A stretch of DNA of 7,255 nt from Oscillospiraceae bacterium (GCA_017416665.1 JAFQBO010000010.1:1-7255), one strand, 5' to 3'. Shown: positions 1-6,353, numbered from the stretch's first letter. A program made the numbers and translations. Notes: generated by a model not told the origin, from the letters alone.

Positions 1-29
1 ATTAATTTTGAGGTTTTTCTACAGTCTGG

Positions 30-63
30 CAGAGCATATTGAATTATGCTCTGTTTTGTTTTC
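30..63 (+). terminator. Rho-independent terminator of an upstream gene
   Basis: A perfect 9-bp stem (CAGAGCATA at 30-38 with TATGCTCTG at 45-53) encloses a 6-base loop and is followed by TTTTGTTTT. It probably ends transcription of a gene left of the window. The bases before it contain no gene that can be identified. Confidence 0.75.
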
Positions 64-74
64 AACTAAAATTT

Positions 75-81
75 GAGGAGG
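75..81 (+). promoter_or_regulatory. Ribosome binding site that fixes the start at 91
   Basis: GAGGAGG lies 9 bases before ATG 91. An in-frame TTG at 73 would begin before this site and have no site of its own, so ATG 91 is chosen. Confidence 0.85.
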
Positions 82-90
82 GATAATTTA

Positions 91-375
91 ATGTCGGTTT
101 TGAGTGATTTAATAAATAATGAAAACGGTTTTCTTGTTAAATTAAGATGTGAAAGTAAGTTTGATATGGATGATTACAATGAAATAAAAAAATTATTAAT
201 ATCAAATTCGATTGAATGGAAAAATTCTGGTTGTGTTCCTGTTGAAGATGTTGTTGCGATAATGTCAGTTATAGAACAGTTGGCAGGAGGAAGTCACTTT
301 TTCAATGAAGACACTTCACTGAAAGTTGAAGATGCCTGTATTGAAATTTCAGGAATAGTAAATGATTTAATCTAA
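91..375 (+). CDS. Small acidic protein of unknown function (94 aa)
   Basis: I do not recognise this protein. It is 94 residues long, acidic, with no signal peptide, membrane segment or Cys/His metal motif, so it is probably a small soluble cytoplasmic protein. The central part (KFDMDDYNEIKKLLISNSIE) looks helical, and the C-terminal half has hydrophobic-acidic spacing compatible with a compact alpha/beta fold. The strong ribosome site GAGGAGG at 75-81 argues that it is really translated. No convincing promoter fits between the upstream terminator (30-63) and this site, so it may depend on readthrough from an upstream gene. Small acidic orphans of this size are sometimes immunity or anti-toxin proteins, but nothing here shows that. 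It does not share the promoter of the downstream rnhA operon. Confidence 0.7.
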   Translation: MSVLSDLINNENGFLVKLRCESKFDMDDYNEIKKLLISNSIEWKNSGCVPVEDVVAIMSVIEQLAGGSHFFNEDTSLKVEDACIEISGIVNDLI

Positions 376-411
376 AACTGATGAAAAAAATGTTTCCCTA
401 TGCTAACAAAT

Positions 412-440
412 TTGCTATATTATGAAAAATAGGGTATAAT
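412..440 (+). promoter_or_regulatory. Sigma-A promoter of the rnhA-nifS-nifU operon
   Basis: The -10 box is a perfect TATAAT at 435-440. A -35 candidate, TTGCTA at 412-417, matches the TTGACA consensus at 4 of 6 positions, with a 17-base spacer. Transcription would begin near 447, giving a leader of about 20-30 bases before rnhA. Confidence 0.75.
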
Positions 441-466
441 ATAAAATAGCAGAATTGACAACAGGC

Positions 467-473
467 AGGTGAT
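467..473 (+). promoter_or_regulatory. Ribosome binding site of rnhA that conflicts with the GTG start
   Basis: AGGTGAT matches the 3' end of 16S rRNA over 7 bases, but it overlaps the only canonical in-frame start, GTG 469. Its spacing would instead suit the ATA at 478, where most RNase HI proteins place their initiator Met. Confidence 0.5.
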
Positions 474-915
474 AGGCATAAAAAAGGTTGAAATATTCAC
501 CGATGGTGCATGCAGCGGAAATCCGGGACCGGGTGGTTACGGAGTCATACTCAGGTTTGGTGAGCATGTAAAGGAACTTTCAGGCGGTGAACCACAGACT
601 ACAAATAATCGTATGGAGCTTCTGGGAGTTATAACAGGACTTTCAGCTCTGAAGGAACCATGTGAGGTTGTTCTTACTACCGACAGTAAATATGTGGTTG
701 ACAGCGTTACAAAGGGTTGGGTTTACGGCTGGCAGAAAAAAGGCTGGATTAAATCGGACAAAAAGCCTGCACTTAATGTTGATTTATGGGAAAGACTGCT
801 CCCTCTTCTTGAAAAACATAAGGTTACATTTGTATGGGTAAAGGGTCATGCAGGACACCCGGAAAATGAAAGATGCGATGAATTAGCAGTAATTCAGCGT
901 GATTTGAATTCATAA
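469..915 (+). CDS. rnhA: Ribonuclease HI
   Basis: Type 1 RNase H is a cytoplasmic, metal-dependent enzyme that cuts the RNA strand of RNA-DNA hybrids, clearing R-loops and primer RNA. The protein (148 aa from GTG; family members are about 145-155 aa) carries all four carboxylates of the active site: D12 in [17 protein letters not shown]50 in TTNNRMEL, D72 in TTDSKYV and D137 in ERCDELA. The catalytic histidine is H127 in KGHAGHPEN. The basic stretch [14 protein letters not shown] (about residues 87-100) corresponds to the hybrid-binding handle of E. coli RNase HI. The start is uncertain. GTG 469 has only a weak site (ACAGG at 461-465) very close to it. ATA 478 matches the usual family N-terminus and is well placed behind AGGTGAT. 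It is the first gene of an operon: its stop codon lies within the ribosome site of nifS, so translation is probably coupled. Confidence 0.95.
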   Translation: MIGIKKVEIFTDGACSGNPGPGGYGVILRFGEHVKELSGGEPQTTNNRMELLGVITGLSALKEPCEVVLTTDSKYVVDSVTKGWVYGWQKKGWIKSDKKPALNVDLWERLLPLLEKHKVTFVWVKGHAGHPENERCDELAVIQRDLNS

Positions 916-929
916 AGGAAGTAAATATA

Positions 930-2117
930 ATGGAAAAAAGATTTGTTTATGCGGACAATGCCGCAACAACACCTGTATCAAAGGCAGTTCTTGACGAAAT
1001 GATGCCTTATTTTACAGAAAAATTCGGAAATGCGTCAAGTATTTATGCTCTTGGCAGAAATGCTCAGAGAGATCTTGAAAACGCAAGAGAAAGAGTAGCC
1101 AAGACAATCGGTGCATCTGCTTCTGAAATTTATTTTACAAGCGGTGGCTCTGAATCAGACAACTGGGCAATCCGTTCAGTTTGTGAGAGACTTGCACTTA
1201 AGGGAAAAAAACATATTATTACATCAGTATTTGAACATCATGCCGTACTTCATGTATGTCAGGCACTGGAAAAGCAGGGCTTTGAAGTGACTTATCTTCC
1301 TGTTTACGAAAACGGTCTTGTTAAGGTTGAAGATGTTGAAAATGCTATCCGTGAAGATACAGCACTTGTTACTATTATGTATGCAAACAATGAAATTGGT
1401 ACAGTACAGCCTATTGCGGAAATCGGTAAAATCTGTCGTGAAAAGAAGGTTTTATTCCATACAGATGCTGTGCAGGCTGTAGGTCATGTTGAGATTGATG
1501 TTGTAAAGCAGAATATTGATATGCTGTCAATCTCAGGACATAAAATAAATGCCCAGAAGGGTGTAGGTGCTCTTTATGTTAAAAAGGGTATTGCACTTAC
1601 AAACCTTATTTATGGCGGTGCGCAGGAAAGAAACAAGCGTGCAGGAACGGAAAATCTTCCTGCAATTATGGGCTTTGCAAAGGCTATGGAAATAGCTTGT
1701 ACCGATATTGAAAAACGTGCTGAAAAAACTGCAAAACAGCGTGACAGACTTATTACGGAAATTCTTAAAATTTCTCATACAAGACTTAACGGTGATCCTG
1801 TAAAGAGACTTCCGGGAACTGTAAATATTTCTATTGAGGGAATTGAAGGCGAAAGTCTTTTGCTTATGCTTGATATAAACGGTATCTGTGCTTCATCAGG
1901 TTCTGCATGTACATCGGGTTCACTTGATCCGTCACACGTTTTACTTGCTCTTGGTTTAAAGCATGAGGTTGCACACGGTTCATTACGTCTTTCAATCAGT
2001 GATGAAACTACAGATGAAGATATTGATTATATCATCGAAGTTGTTCCGCAGGTTGTAAAAAGACTCCGTGATATGTCACCACTCTGGGAAAAAATGATGG
2101 CGGAAGAAAATAAATAA
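930..2117 (+). CDS. nifS: Cysteine desulfurase, NifS/IscS class I
   Basis: This PLP enzyme takes sulfur from L-cysteine, leaving alanine, and passes it as a persulfide to a scaffold or to tRNA-thiolation partners in the cytoplasm. The protein is 395 aa, full length for NifS/IscS. The N-terminal cofactor-lining motif is [10 protein letters not shown] (residues 7-16). H104 in FEHHAVL stacks on PLP, NNEIG (153-157) and HTDAVQ (177-182) hold the cofactor, and K205 in SGHK forms the Schiff base. The catalytic cysteine is C327 in SSGSACTSG. The motif around it and the following SLDPSHVL mark the class I (NifS/IscS) type rather than the SufS type. ATG 930 is preceded by AAGGAAG at 915-921, which overlaps the rnhA stop. 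It is followed 19 bases later by its natural partner nifU. No IscR-type regulator gene is next to it. Confidence 0.97.
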   Translation: MEKRFVYADNAATTPVSKAVLDEMMPYFTEKFGNASSIYALGRNAQRDLENARERVAKTIGASASEIYFTSGGSESDNWAIRSVCERLALKGKKHIITSVFEHHAVLHVCQALEKQGFEVTYLPVYENGLVKVEDVENAIREDTALVTIMYANNEIGTVQPIAEIGKICREKKVLFHTDAVQAVGHVEIDVVKQNIDMLSISGHKINAQKGVGALYVKKGIALTNLIYGGAQERNKRAGTENLPAIMGFAKAMEIACTDIEKRAEKTAKQRDRLITEILKISHTRLNGDPVKRLPGTVNISIEGIEGESLLLMLDINGICASSGSACTSGSLDPSHVLLALGLKHEVAHGSLRLSISDETTDEDIDYIIEVVPQVVKRLRDMSPLWEKMMAEENK

Positions 2118-2136
2118 TTTAAAAGGAGATTTTATT

Positions 2137-2559
2137 ATGTTATATAGCGAAGAAGTTGTAGATCATTTCTCAAATCCGAGAAATGTCGGTGAAATTGAAG
2201 ACGCAAACGGCGTTGGTGAAGTCGGAAACGCAAAATGCGGTGACATTATGAAAATGTATATGAAGATAAACAACGGCATTATTGAAGACGTAAAGTTTAA
2301 GACTTTTGGTTGTGGTGCGGCTATTGCAACTTCATCAATGGCTACAGAACTTATCAAGGGCAAGCCGATTGAAGATGCTTTAAAGCTTACAAACAAGGCT
2401 GTAGTTGACGCACTCGGTGGACTTCCTGCTGTAAAGCTTCACTGCTCTGTGCTGGCTGAACAGGCTATCAAGGCTGCTCTTTCTGATTATTATACAAGAC
2501 AGGGTATTGATCCACTTCCTATTGTCGGCGAAATCGGCGAATGTGAACACTGTCACTAA
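2137..2559 (+). CDS. nifU: Fe-S cluster scaffold protein, NifU/IscU N-terminal type
   Basis: This scaffold receives sulfur from the upstream desulfurase and iron to build Fe-S clusters, then passes them to apo-proteins in the cytoplasm. The 140-aa protein is a single IscU-like domain, without the ferredoxin-like and C-terminal NfuA-like domains of diazotroph NifU. The three ligand cysteines are visible: C34 in NAKCGDIM, with the conserved D36; C59 in TFGCGAAIATSS; and C103 in KLHCSVLAEQAI, preceded by H102. The hydrophobic LPAVK (96-100) is the usual chaperone-contact area (LPPVK in E. coli IscU). A short tail, GECEHCH (134-140), adds a Cys-x-x-Cys pair at 136 and 139. ATG 2137 is preceded by AAAGGAGA. 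It is the last gene of the rnhA-nifS-nifU operon; a strong terminator starts six bases after the stop. Confidence 0.96.
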   Translation: MLYSEEVVDHFSNPRNVGEIEDANGVGEVGNAKCGDIMKMYMKINNGIIEDVKFKTFGCGAAIATSSMATELIKGKPIEDALKLTNKAVVDALGGLPAVKLHCSVLAEQAIKAALSDYYTRQGIDPLPIVGEIGECEHCH

Positions 2560-2564
2560 AAAAT

Positions 2565-2602
2565 AAAACCTGAGAAATTTTACTTTCTCAGGTTTTTATT
2601 TT
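2565..2602. terminator. Bidirectional terminator between nifU and the convergent gene
   Basis: A perfect 13-bp stem (2565-2577 with 2584-2596) has the loop TTTTAC. On the plus strand TTTTTATTTT follows, and on the minus strand the flanking sequence is also T-rich (TTTTATTTTTTAG). The stop codon of the minus-strand gene (2588-2590) lies inside the stem. Confidence 0.92.
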
Positions 2603-3025
2603 ATGTTCTGATATTTCCTGATTATCATTAATATAAACATATCTGCTAAAATCTTCATCAACGATCAGTAAATAAGGACTGAAAAAATCCCATTCATACA
2701 TGTCATTTATAATATCATTGTATTTTCCGTATATATAAATATTCAACAACTCTTTTGAACCACATAAAAAGCAGAGATATGCATTGTTATGATTGGTGTT
2801 TTTGCTTTTTTCTGCTGAAATATGTGCAGGAGATGTAAAATTAAGTTTATCTGTAAAATTTTGCAGTTTTTCGGTTTCGGAATTATCGGCAAATCTGTAT
2901 TTGCGATTAAAATCTTCGACATTTTCTATGATTTGCTTTTTCTGATTTTCAATCTCTTTATTCTGATGTTGTATTTTATTTTGTTCTAATTTTTGTTTTA
3001 ACAGAAGTTTATCAGTTTCGTTCAT
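2588..3025 (-). CDS. Hypothetical protein with N-terminal coiled coil (145 aa)
   Basis: I do not recognise this protein. Residues 1 to about 46 are rich in Lys, Glu, Gln and Asn with Leu/Ile spacing (LLLKQKLEQNKIQHQNKEIE), which suggests a coiled coil or long helix. Residues 47-80 look like a polar linker. Residues 82-140 form a compact aromatic-rich part with YLCFLCGS (83-90), IYIYGKYNDII, YEWDFFSPYLLIVDEDF and YVYIND, probably mostly beta strands. There is no signal peptide or membrane segment, so it is likely cytoplasmic. The start is ATG at 3023-3025, with AGAGGT a few bases before it. No good promoter is visible between it and the tRNA genes upstream, so it may be transcribed by readthrough past the tRNA terminator. 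The C-terminal part loosely recalls small bacterial immunity or SMI1/KNR4-like domains in composition only; that is not a family assignment. Confidence 0.75.
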   Translation of the reverse strand: MNETDKLLLKQKLEQNKIQHQNKEIENQKKQIIENVEDFNRKYRFADNSETEKLQNFTDKLNFTSPAHISAEKSKNTNHNNAYLCFLCGSKELLNIYIYGKYNDIINDMYEWDFFSPYLLIVDEDFSRYVYINDNQEISEHKIKT

Positions 3026-3040
3026 ATTTAATACCTCTTT

Positions 3041-3081
3041 TATTAAATAAAAACAGGAACAACTGTACGTTATTCCTGTTT
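3041..3081 (-). terminator. Terminator of the tRNA operon
   Basis: On the minus strand, AAACAGGAA (3081-3073) pairs perfectly with TTCCTGTTT (3059-3051) around a 13-base loop, followed by TTATTTAATA. It begins at the last base of the second tRNA-Glu CCA end. The broken T tract may allow some readthrough into the 145-aa gene. Confidence 0.7.
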
Positions 3082-3155
3082 GGTGACCCGTACGAGAATT
3101 GAACTCATGATTCCGCCGTGAAAGGGCGGCGTCTTAACCTCTTGACCAACGGGCC
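3081..3155 (-). tRNA. trnE: tRNA-Glu (anticodon UUC), distal copy
   Basis: The 75-base gene encodes its own CCA end. It has an acceptor stem GGCCCGT/ACGGGTC (one G-U pair), a D arm starting GTCAAGAGG, an anticodon stem CCGCC/GGCGG with loop CTTTCAC (anticodon TTC), a 4-base variable loop and the T arm ATGAG-TTCAATT-CTCGT. It reads on glutamate codons GAA/GAG. In many bacteria Glu-tRNA also feeds tetrapyrrole synthesis. It is the last tRNA of the Met-Glu-Glu operon and is identical to the copy at 3224-3298. Confidence 0.96.
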
Positions 3156-3182
3156 GTTAATATTTAATTTTTATAACTTCTT

Positions 3183-3216
3183 AAACAGAAGTAATACATT
3201 CATATTACCTCTGCTT
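3183..3216 (-). other. Hairpin between the two tRNA-Glu genes
   Basis: A 14-bp stem (3183-3196 with 3203-3216), containing two G-U pairs when read as minus-strand RNA, encloses a 6-base loop. It is followed by TTTAAG rather than a solid T tract, so it is a weak terminator or a processing signal. It occupies the same position after its tRNA as the terminator at 3041-3081, and both contain AACAG-type stems. Confidence 0.55.
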
Positions 3217-3223
3217 AATTAGT

Positions 3224-3298
3224 TGGTGACCCGTACGAGAATTGAACTCATGATTCCGCCGTGAAAGGGCGGCGTCTTAACCTCTTGACCAACGGGCC
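3224..3298 (-). tRNA. trnE: tRNA-Glu (anticodon UUC), proximal copy
   Basis: This 75-base gene with encoded CCA is identical by eye, base for base, to the copy at 3081-3155, with the TTC anticodon in the loop CTTTCAC. It lies only three bases after the CCA end of tRNA-Met, so both are cut from one precursor. The two Glu genes form a tandem duplication separated by 68 bases. Confidence 0.96.
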
Positions 3299-3301
3299 AT
3301 A

Positions 3302-3378
3302 TGGTAGCGGCAGTAGGATTCGAACCAACGACCAATCGGGTATGAACCGAGTACTCTAGCCAACTGAGCTATGCCGCC
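3302..3378 (-). tRNA. trnM: tRNA-Met (anticodon CAU), elongator type
   Basis: The 77-base gene has encoded CCA. Its acceptor stem is GGCGGCA/TGCCGCT and its anticodon loop TTCATAC. The first pair is G-U, not the C-A mismatch of initiators, and the anticodon stem lacks the three G-C run pattern of initiators, so it is not tRNA-fMet. The acceptor sequence and the ending CGCTACCA agree with Bacillus-type elongator tRNA-Met and not with the lysidine-modified tRNA-Ile2. Two pairs are non-canonical: C27-U43 at the top of the anticodon stem and U51-U63 in the T stem. It is the first gene of the tRNA operon. Confidence 0.92.
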
Positions 3379-3431
3379 ATATGTTGTCGAATTAAGAGAA
3401 ATACTTTGTTATTGCTCCCAACGACTTTATT

Positions 3432-3460
3432 ATTATACCCTTTTTCACACGAAAAGTCAA
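3432..3460 (-). promoter_or_regulatory. Strong sigma-A promoter of the tRNA operon
   Basis: On the minus strand the -35 box is TTGACT (3460-3455) and the -10 box is a perfect TATAAT (3437-3432), separated by exactly 17 bases. Transcription should begin near 3425, about 45 bases before tRNA-Met. A near-consensus promoter is what a stable-RNA operon requires. Confidence 0.9.
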
Positions 3461-3660
3461 TAGCATTTTTGAAAAAAATATATTTTTGTAGAAAATGTAT
3501 ATAAAACATAGTTTGAACAAAACTTGAAATATCTATAATTAATATAAAATTACTGAAAATTGTGCAGTAGATCTGAATTGTGAAGGAAAAATCTAACTTT
3601 AAATAGTGTTGATTTGAAAATCATATTCAAACTTTTCACAGTTATAACACCTGTTTTACA
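3461..3660. other. AT-rich intergenic region between divergent promoters
   Basis: This stretch separates the divergent promoters of the tRNA operon and the LRR operon and has no plausible reading frame. The only structure seen is a short inverted repeat, TTTGAA (3613-3618) with TTCAAA (3626-3631), and an 8-base palindrome GTTATAAC near 3640. Either could be an operator for the LRR promoter, but nothing in the sequence proves it. Confidence 0.4.
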
Positions 3661-3689
3661 TTGATTTTTTATCTGCCTTATGATATAAT
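3661..3689 (+). promoter_or_regulatory. Extended -10 promoter of the LRR operon
   Basis: A perfect TATAAT at 3684-3689 is preceded by TG at 3681-3682 (extended -10). TTGATT at 3661-3666 lies 17 bases upstream as the -35 box. Transcription should start near 3696, leaving a leader of about 45 bases before ATG 3740. Confidence 0.85.
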
Positions 3690-3739
3690 GTATTTGACAC
3701 AGAATAGCGAATTATTTTTTATACGAAAGAGGTAAAAAG

Positions 3740-4984
3740 ATGAATTTGAAAAAAACAGCGGCAGTACTTGCATCACTTGCAGTTATATGCATGGGAAGCA
3801 TGACAATGGTACATGCAGAAAATCAGACAGAAGAAGCTGTACTGGAAACAACTGAAAATCAGATAACAGAATCTGAAGAAAAAACAAGTGAGGATTCACA
3901 GTGGACATATAAAGTTATTACCAATAATGAAACAGGTGAAGTTTATGCGTCACTTGAATCATATCTCGGTACAGATACGGAAATAACAATTCCGTCCGAA
4001 ATTGACGGAAACGTTGTTACAACTCTCGGTGACTACACATTCTATGAAAATACAGCAATAACAAAAGTCAAAATCGCTGAAACAATTACAGATTTCGGAA
4101 ACTTTCCGTTTTTTGCCTGTACTTCGCTGAGTGATTTTGAAGTTGATGAAAAAAATGAAATTTACACTGTAAAAGACGGTGTTCTTATGGGAGATAATGA
4201 ACAGCTTCTTATTTGTTATCCACCGGCAAAAACTGAAACTGAATATACCATTCCTGATGGCGTTGTAGCACTCAATCCTGCGGCATTTGCAACATGTACA
4301 AATCTTAAAACGGTAAATTTCCCTGAAACACTCGAAAGAATGGGTCTTTACTGTTTTGCTGAATGTACTTCGCTTAATAATGTTGTTATTCCGGAAAGCG
4401 TTGATGCTCTTTCTGATTTTAACTTCACAGGCTGTACTTCTCTGACAAGTATCACTTTGCCTGACTCGATGCATACTATAGGCAATGGTGCGTTTTTCTC
4501 ATGTACGGCACTCGACTCCATTGAGTTTCCGAAATATATTATGGAGATAGGACAGTGTGCGTTTGTTTCAACCGGATTTACCGAAATTGAAATTCCATCT
4601 ACGGTACAGGAAATCGGTTACAGTGCATTCGGATATACAACTGATCAGCAGGGACAGATTATTGCAATGGATACATTCACTGTGAAAGGTCTTACAGGTA
4701 CTATGGCACAGGCGTATTGCGGTGAAAATGAACATGTGATTTTTGAATCAACAGGTGATTCTACAGCAGAAACCGAGGCGACAGAAGCGACAAAAGCTGA
4801 AGCCGACAATTCTGATAAAGAAGGTATGAAACCTGGTGTGATTGCCGGTATATGTGCGGTAGCTGCGGCGGTTGTCATTGCAGTTGCGGTTGTTGTTGTG
4901 AAAAAGCTGAGAGGAGCAGATGACTCTGATGATGAGGATAGTTCTGAAAGTCAGCCAGAGGATGAGGATATTACTGAGGAATAA
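3740..4984 (+). CDS. Secreted, membrane-anchored BspA-type leucine-rich-repeat protein, acidic tail
   Basis: This is a surface protein with BspA-like (LRR_5) repeats, a family of binding or adhesion proteins; no enzyme motif is seen. Residues 1-26 are a signal peptide (basic MNLKK, hydrophobic core, cleavage after VHA). Residues 27-55 are a Glu/Thr-rich linker. Repeats span about 80-300, with the recurring pattern IP-x-V-x-IG-x-x-AF-x-x-CTSL. Inside them is a non-repeat insert at about 134-172 (VDEKNEIYTVKDGVL then CYPPAKTETEY), as is common in this family. A Glu/Ala/Thr-rich stalk (339-362) leads to one membrane helix at about 366-388, a short basic stop (KKLR) and a strongly acidic cytoplasmic tail (393-414, mostly Asp/Glu/Ser). 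There is no LPXTG or dockerin. ATG 3740 has AAAGAGG upstream. A paralogue follows after 16 bases, so the two are co-transcribed. The ligand is unknown. Confidence 0.9.
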   Translation: MNLKKTAAVLASLAVICMGSMTMVHAENQTEEAVLETTENQITESEEKTSEDSQWTYKVITNNETGEVYASLESYLGTDTEITIPSEIDGNVVTTLGDYTFYENTAITKVKIAETITDFGNFPFFACTSLSDFEVDEKNEIYTVKDGVLMGDNEQLLICYPPAKTETEYTIPDGVVALNPAAFATCTNLKTVNFPETLERMGLYCFAECTSLNNVVIPESVDALSDFNFTGCTSLTSITLPDSMHTIGNGAFFSCTALDSIEFPKYIMEIGQCAFVSTGFTEIEIPSTVQEIGYSAFGYTTDQQGQIIAMDTFTVKGLTGTMAQAYCGENEHVIFESTGDSTAETEATEATKAEADNSDKEGMKPGVIAGICAVAAAVVIAVAVVVVKKLRGADDSDDEDSSESQPEDEDITEE

Positions 4985-4991
4985 AGGACGG
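4984..4991 (+). promoter_or_regulatory. Ribosome binding site of the second LRR gene
   Basis: AAGGACGG starts at the last base of the stop codon of the first LRR gene. It lies about 9-12 bases before TTG 5001. It supports that start over ATG 4920, which lies deep in the upstream gene. Confidence 0.6.
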
Positions 4992-5000
4992 ATAAAAACA

Positions 5001-6353
5001 TTGAAGAAAATTTTAAAAAATATGGCTGCAGTTTGTTTTTCAGCAGTGCTTGCAGCGGTAAACAGCGGACTGACTGTACAGGCGGCAAAAACAGAGTTTA
5101 CTGATGAAATATTAACATATACAATTCAAAAAGACGGAGTTTATATTTCCGATTGTGTTGAGACTACATCGGCAGTTTACATTGATGAGGAAATTGACGG
5201 ATATAAGATTCTGGGTATCGAAGATGGTGCCTTTGCAGAATGTACAAAGCTTACGGAAGTTTCGCTGCCCGATACTATTACATATATGGGAACAGGTGCA
5301 TTTTCAGGCTGTAGTTCTCTTGAAAAAATTAATTTTCCGTCTGGTATGACAGAAATTCCCGAACAGACATTTGCACTCTGCGGTTCACTCAGGGAAATCG
5401 AAATTCCTGATACAGTTAAAACCATCGGACAGTATGCATTCAGCTATTGCGATGATTTGACCTGGTTTGAAATTCCGGAAGGTGTCACAACTATAAGTGC
5501 TTATGCTTTTGCATTCAGTAACATGCCTGAAACACTCAATATTCCAAATGGTGTTGAAACAGTAGAAAATATGGCGTTTTTTACATCGTCAGGTGTGAAA
5601 ACAGTAAATATTCCTGCCTCTGTTACATCAATGGGCTCACTTGCTTTTCTGGGAACAGAAAGCTTAAGCAGCTACAATGTAGATAAGGCAAACGAAACAT
5701 ACAGCTCTGAGTATGGTATTCTTTACAGTGAAAATGGTACTATTCTTGAATGCTATCCTGCCGGAAAAGATGAAACAACTTTTACAGTTTCGGATAACGT
5801 TGAATTTATTGCAGGCGGTTCGTTCTTCGCAAACTCATATCTTACAGAAATAAATCTTACTGAAAATATAAAGGAAATCGGTGAAGCGGCTTTTTCAAAC
5901 TGTACTGCACTGGAGAAGATGACATTGCCGAACAGCATATCTTCTGTTCCGCCAAGCCTTTTATGTGACTGTACTTCGTTGTGGAGCGTGACAATTCCGG
6001 AAACTGTAACCTCAATCGGTGCATATGCATTTCTGGAATGTACAAATCTTCAGTCAGTGGAAATTCCGGACAGTGTAACTGAAATCGGTGAATATGCACT
6101 GGGATTTACTGACGATGAAGAAGGAAATTTCCATAATATGGACAACTTTACAATAAAGGCGAATTTCGATTCATCAGCCAAAACTTATGCAAAAAGCAAT
6201 GATGTCGATATTGAGTACCTGGACGGAAATCAGGATCTTCCGAAATACATAATTCTTGTATGTGTCGGTGTTGCGGCAGTCGGAATAATCGCTTTTGTAA
6301 TTATCAGAATTATTCTTAAAAGAAAAAAATACAAAAATTATTACAGTAATTAA
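5001..6353 (+). CDS. Secreted, membrane-anchored BspA-type leucine-rich-repeat protein, basic tail
   Basis: This is a paralogue of the upstream LRR protein, 450 aa from TTG 5001. That start gives a normal signal peptide (MKKILKN, hydrophobic core, cleavage after VQA at 28). ATG 4920 would add 27 residues encoded inside the upstream gene and push the signal peptide inward. The mature part carries BspA-like LRR units from about 72 to 368 with the same IP-x-x-V-x-x-IG-x-YAF-x-x-C pattern. An insert at about 226-262 (YNVDKANETYSSEYGIL then CYPAGKDETTF) matches that of the first protein. The repeat cap is also shared (EIGEYALGFTDDEEG against EIGYSAFGYTTDQQG). A membrane helix at about 416-435 ends in a short basic tail (KRKKYKNYYSN). 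It is probably translated by coupling to the upstream gene. The stop codon lies in the left edge of a palindromic repeat. Confidence 0.88.
   Translation: MKKILKNMAAVCFSAVLAAVNSGLTVQAAKTEFTDEILTYTIQKDGVYISDCVETTSAVYIDEEIDGYKILGIEDGAFAECTKLTEVSLPDTITYMGTGAFSGCSSLEKINFPSGMTEIPEQTFALCGSLREIEIPDTVKTIGQYAFSYCDDLTWFEIPEGVTTISAYAFAFSNMPETLNIPNGVETVENMAFFTSSGVKTVNIPASVTSMGSLAFLGTESLSSYNVDKANETYSSEYGILYSENGTILECYPAGKDETTFTVSDNVEFIAGGSFFANSYLTEINLTENIKEIGEAAFSNCTALEKMTLPNSISSVPPSLLCDCTSLWSVTIPETVTSIGAYAFLECTNLQSVEIPDSVTEIGEYALGFTDDEEGNFHNMDNFTIKANFDSSAKTYAKSNDVDIEYLDGNQDLPKYIILVCVGVAAVGIIAFVIIRIILKRKKYKNYYSN

Noticed and set aside
73..90. TTG start for the first small gene
   Set aside because: It would place the start inside its own ribosome site; ATG 91 is correctly spaced.
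455..483. Perfect TTGACA at 455-460 as a second promoter for rnhA
   Set aside because: At 17-base spacing the -10 would be ATAAAA inside the gene start, a poor match, and the TATAAT promoter at 412-440 already explains transcription.
3740..3820. First LRR protein as a lipoprotein (Cys17 in the signal peptide)
   Set aside because: The residue before Cys17 is Ile, not Gly/Ala/Ser, and a clean cleavage site follows at VHA-26; the protein is anchored by its C-terminal helix.
3959..4474. Long minus-strand open frame opposite the first LRR gene
   Set aside because: Its Cys/Arg-rich product is the antisense of the LRR repeats, with no ribosome site or promoter; it is a shadow.
4920..5000. ATG 4920 as start of the second LRR gene
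   Set aside because: It gives a 65-base overlap and buries the signal peptide behind 27 arginine-rich residues; TTG 5001 gives a normal secreted N-terminus.
4080..6110. Recurring short DNA motifs across the LRR genes as a DNA repeat array or CRISPR
   Set aside because: The periodicity follows the protein repeat units of about 22-24 residues, with degenerate DNA; there are no identical repeats and spacers.
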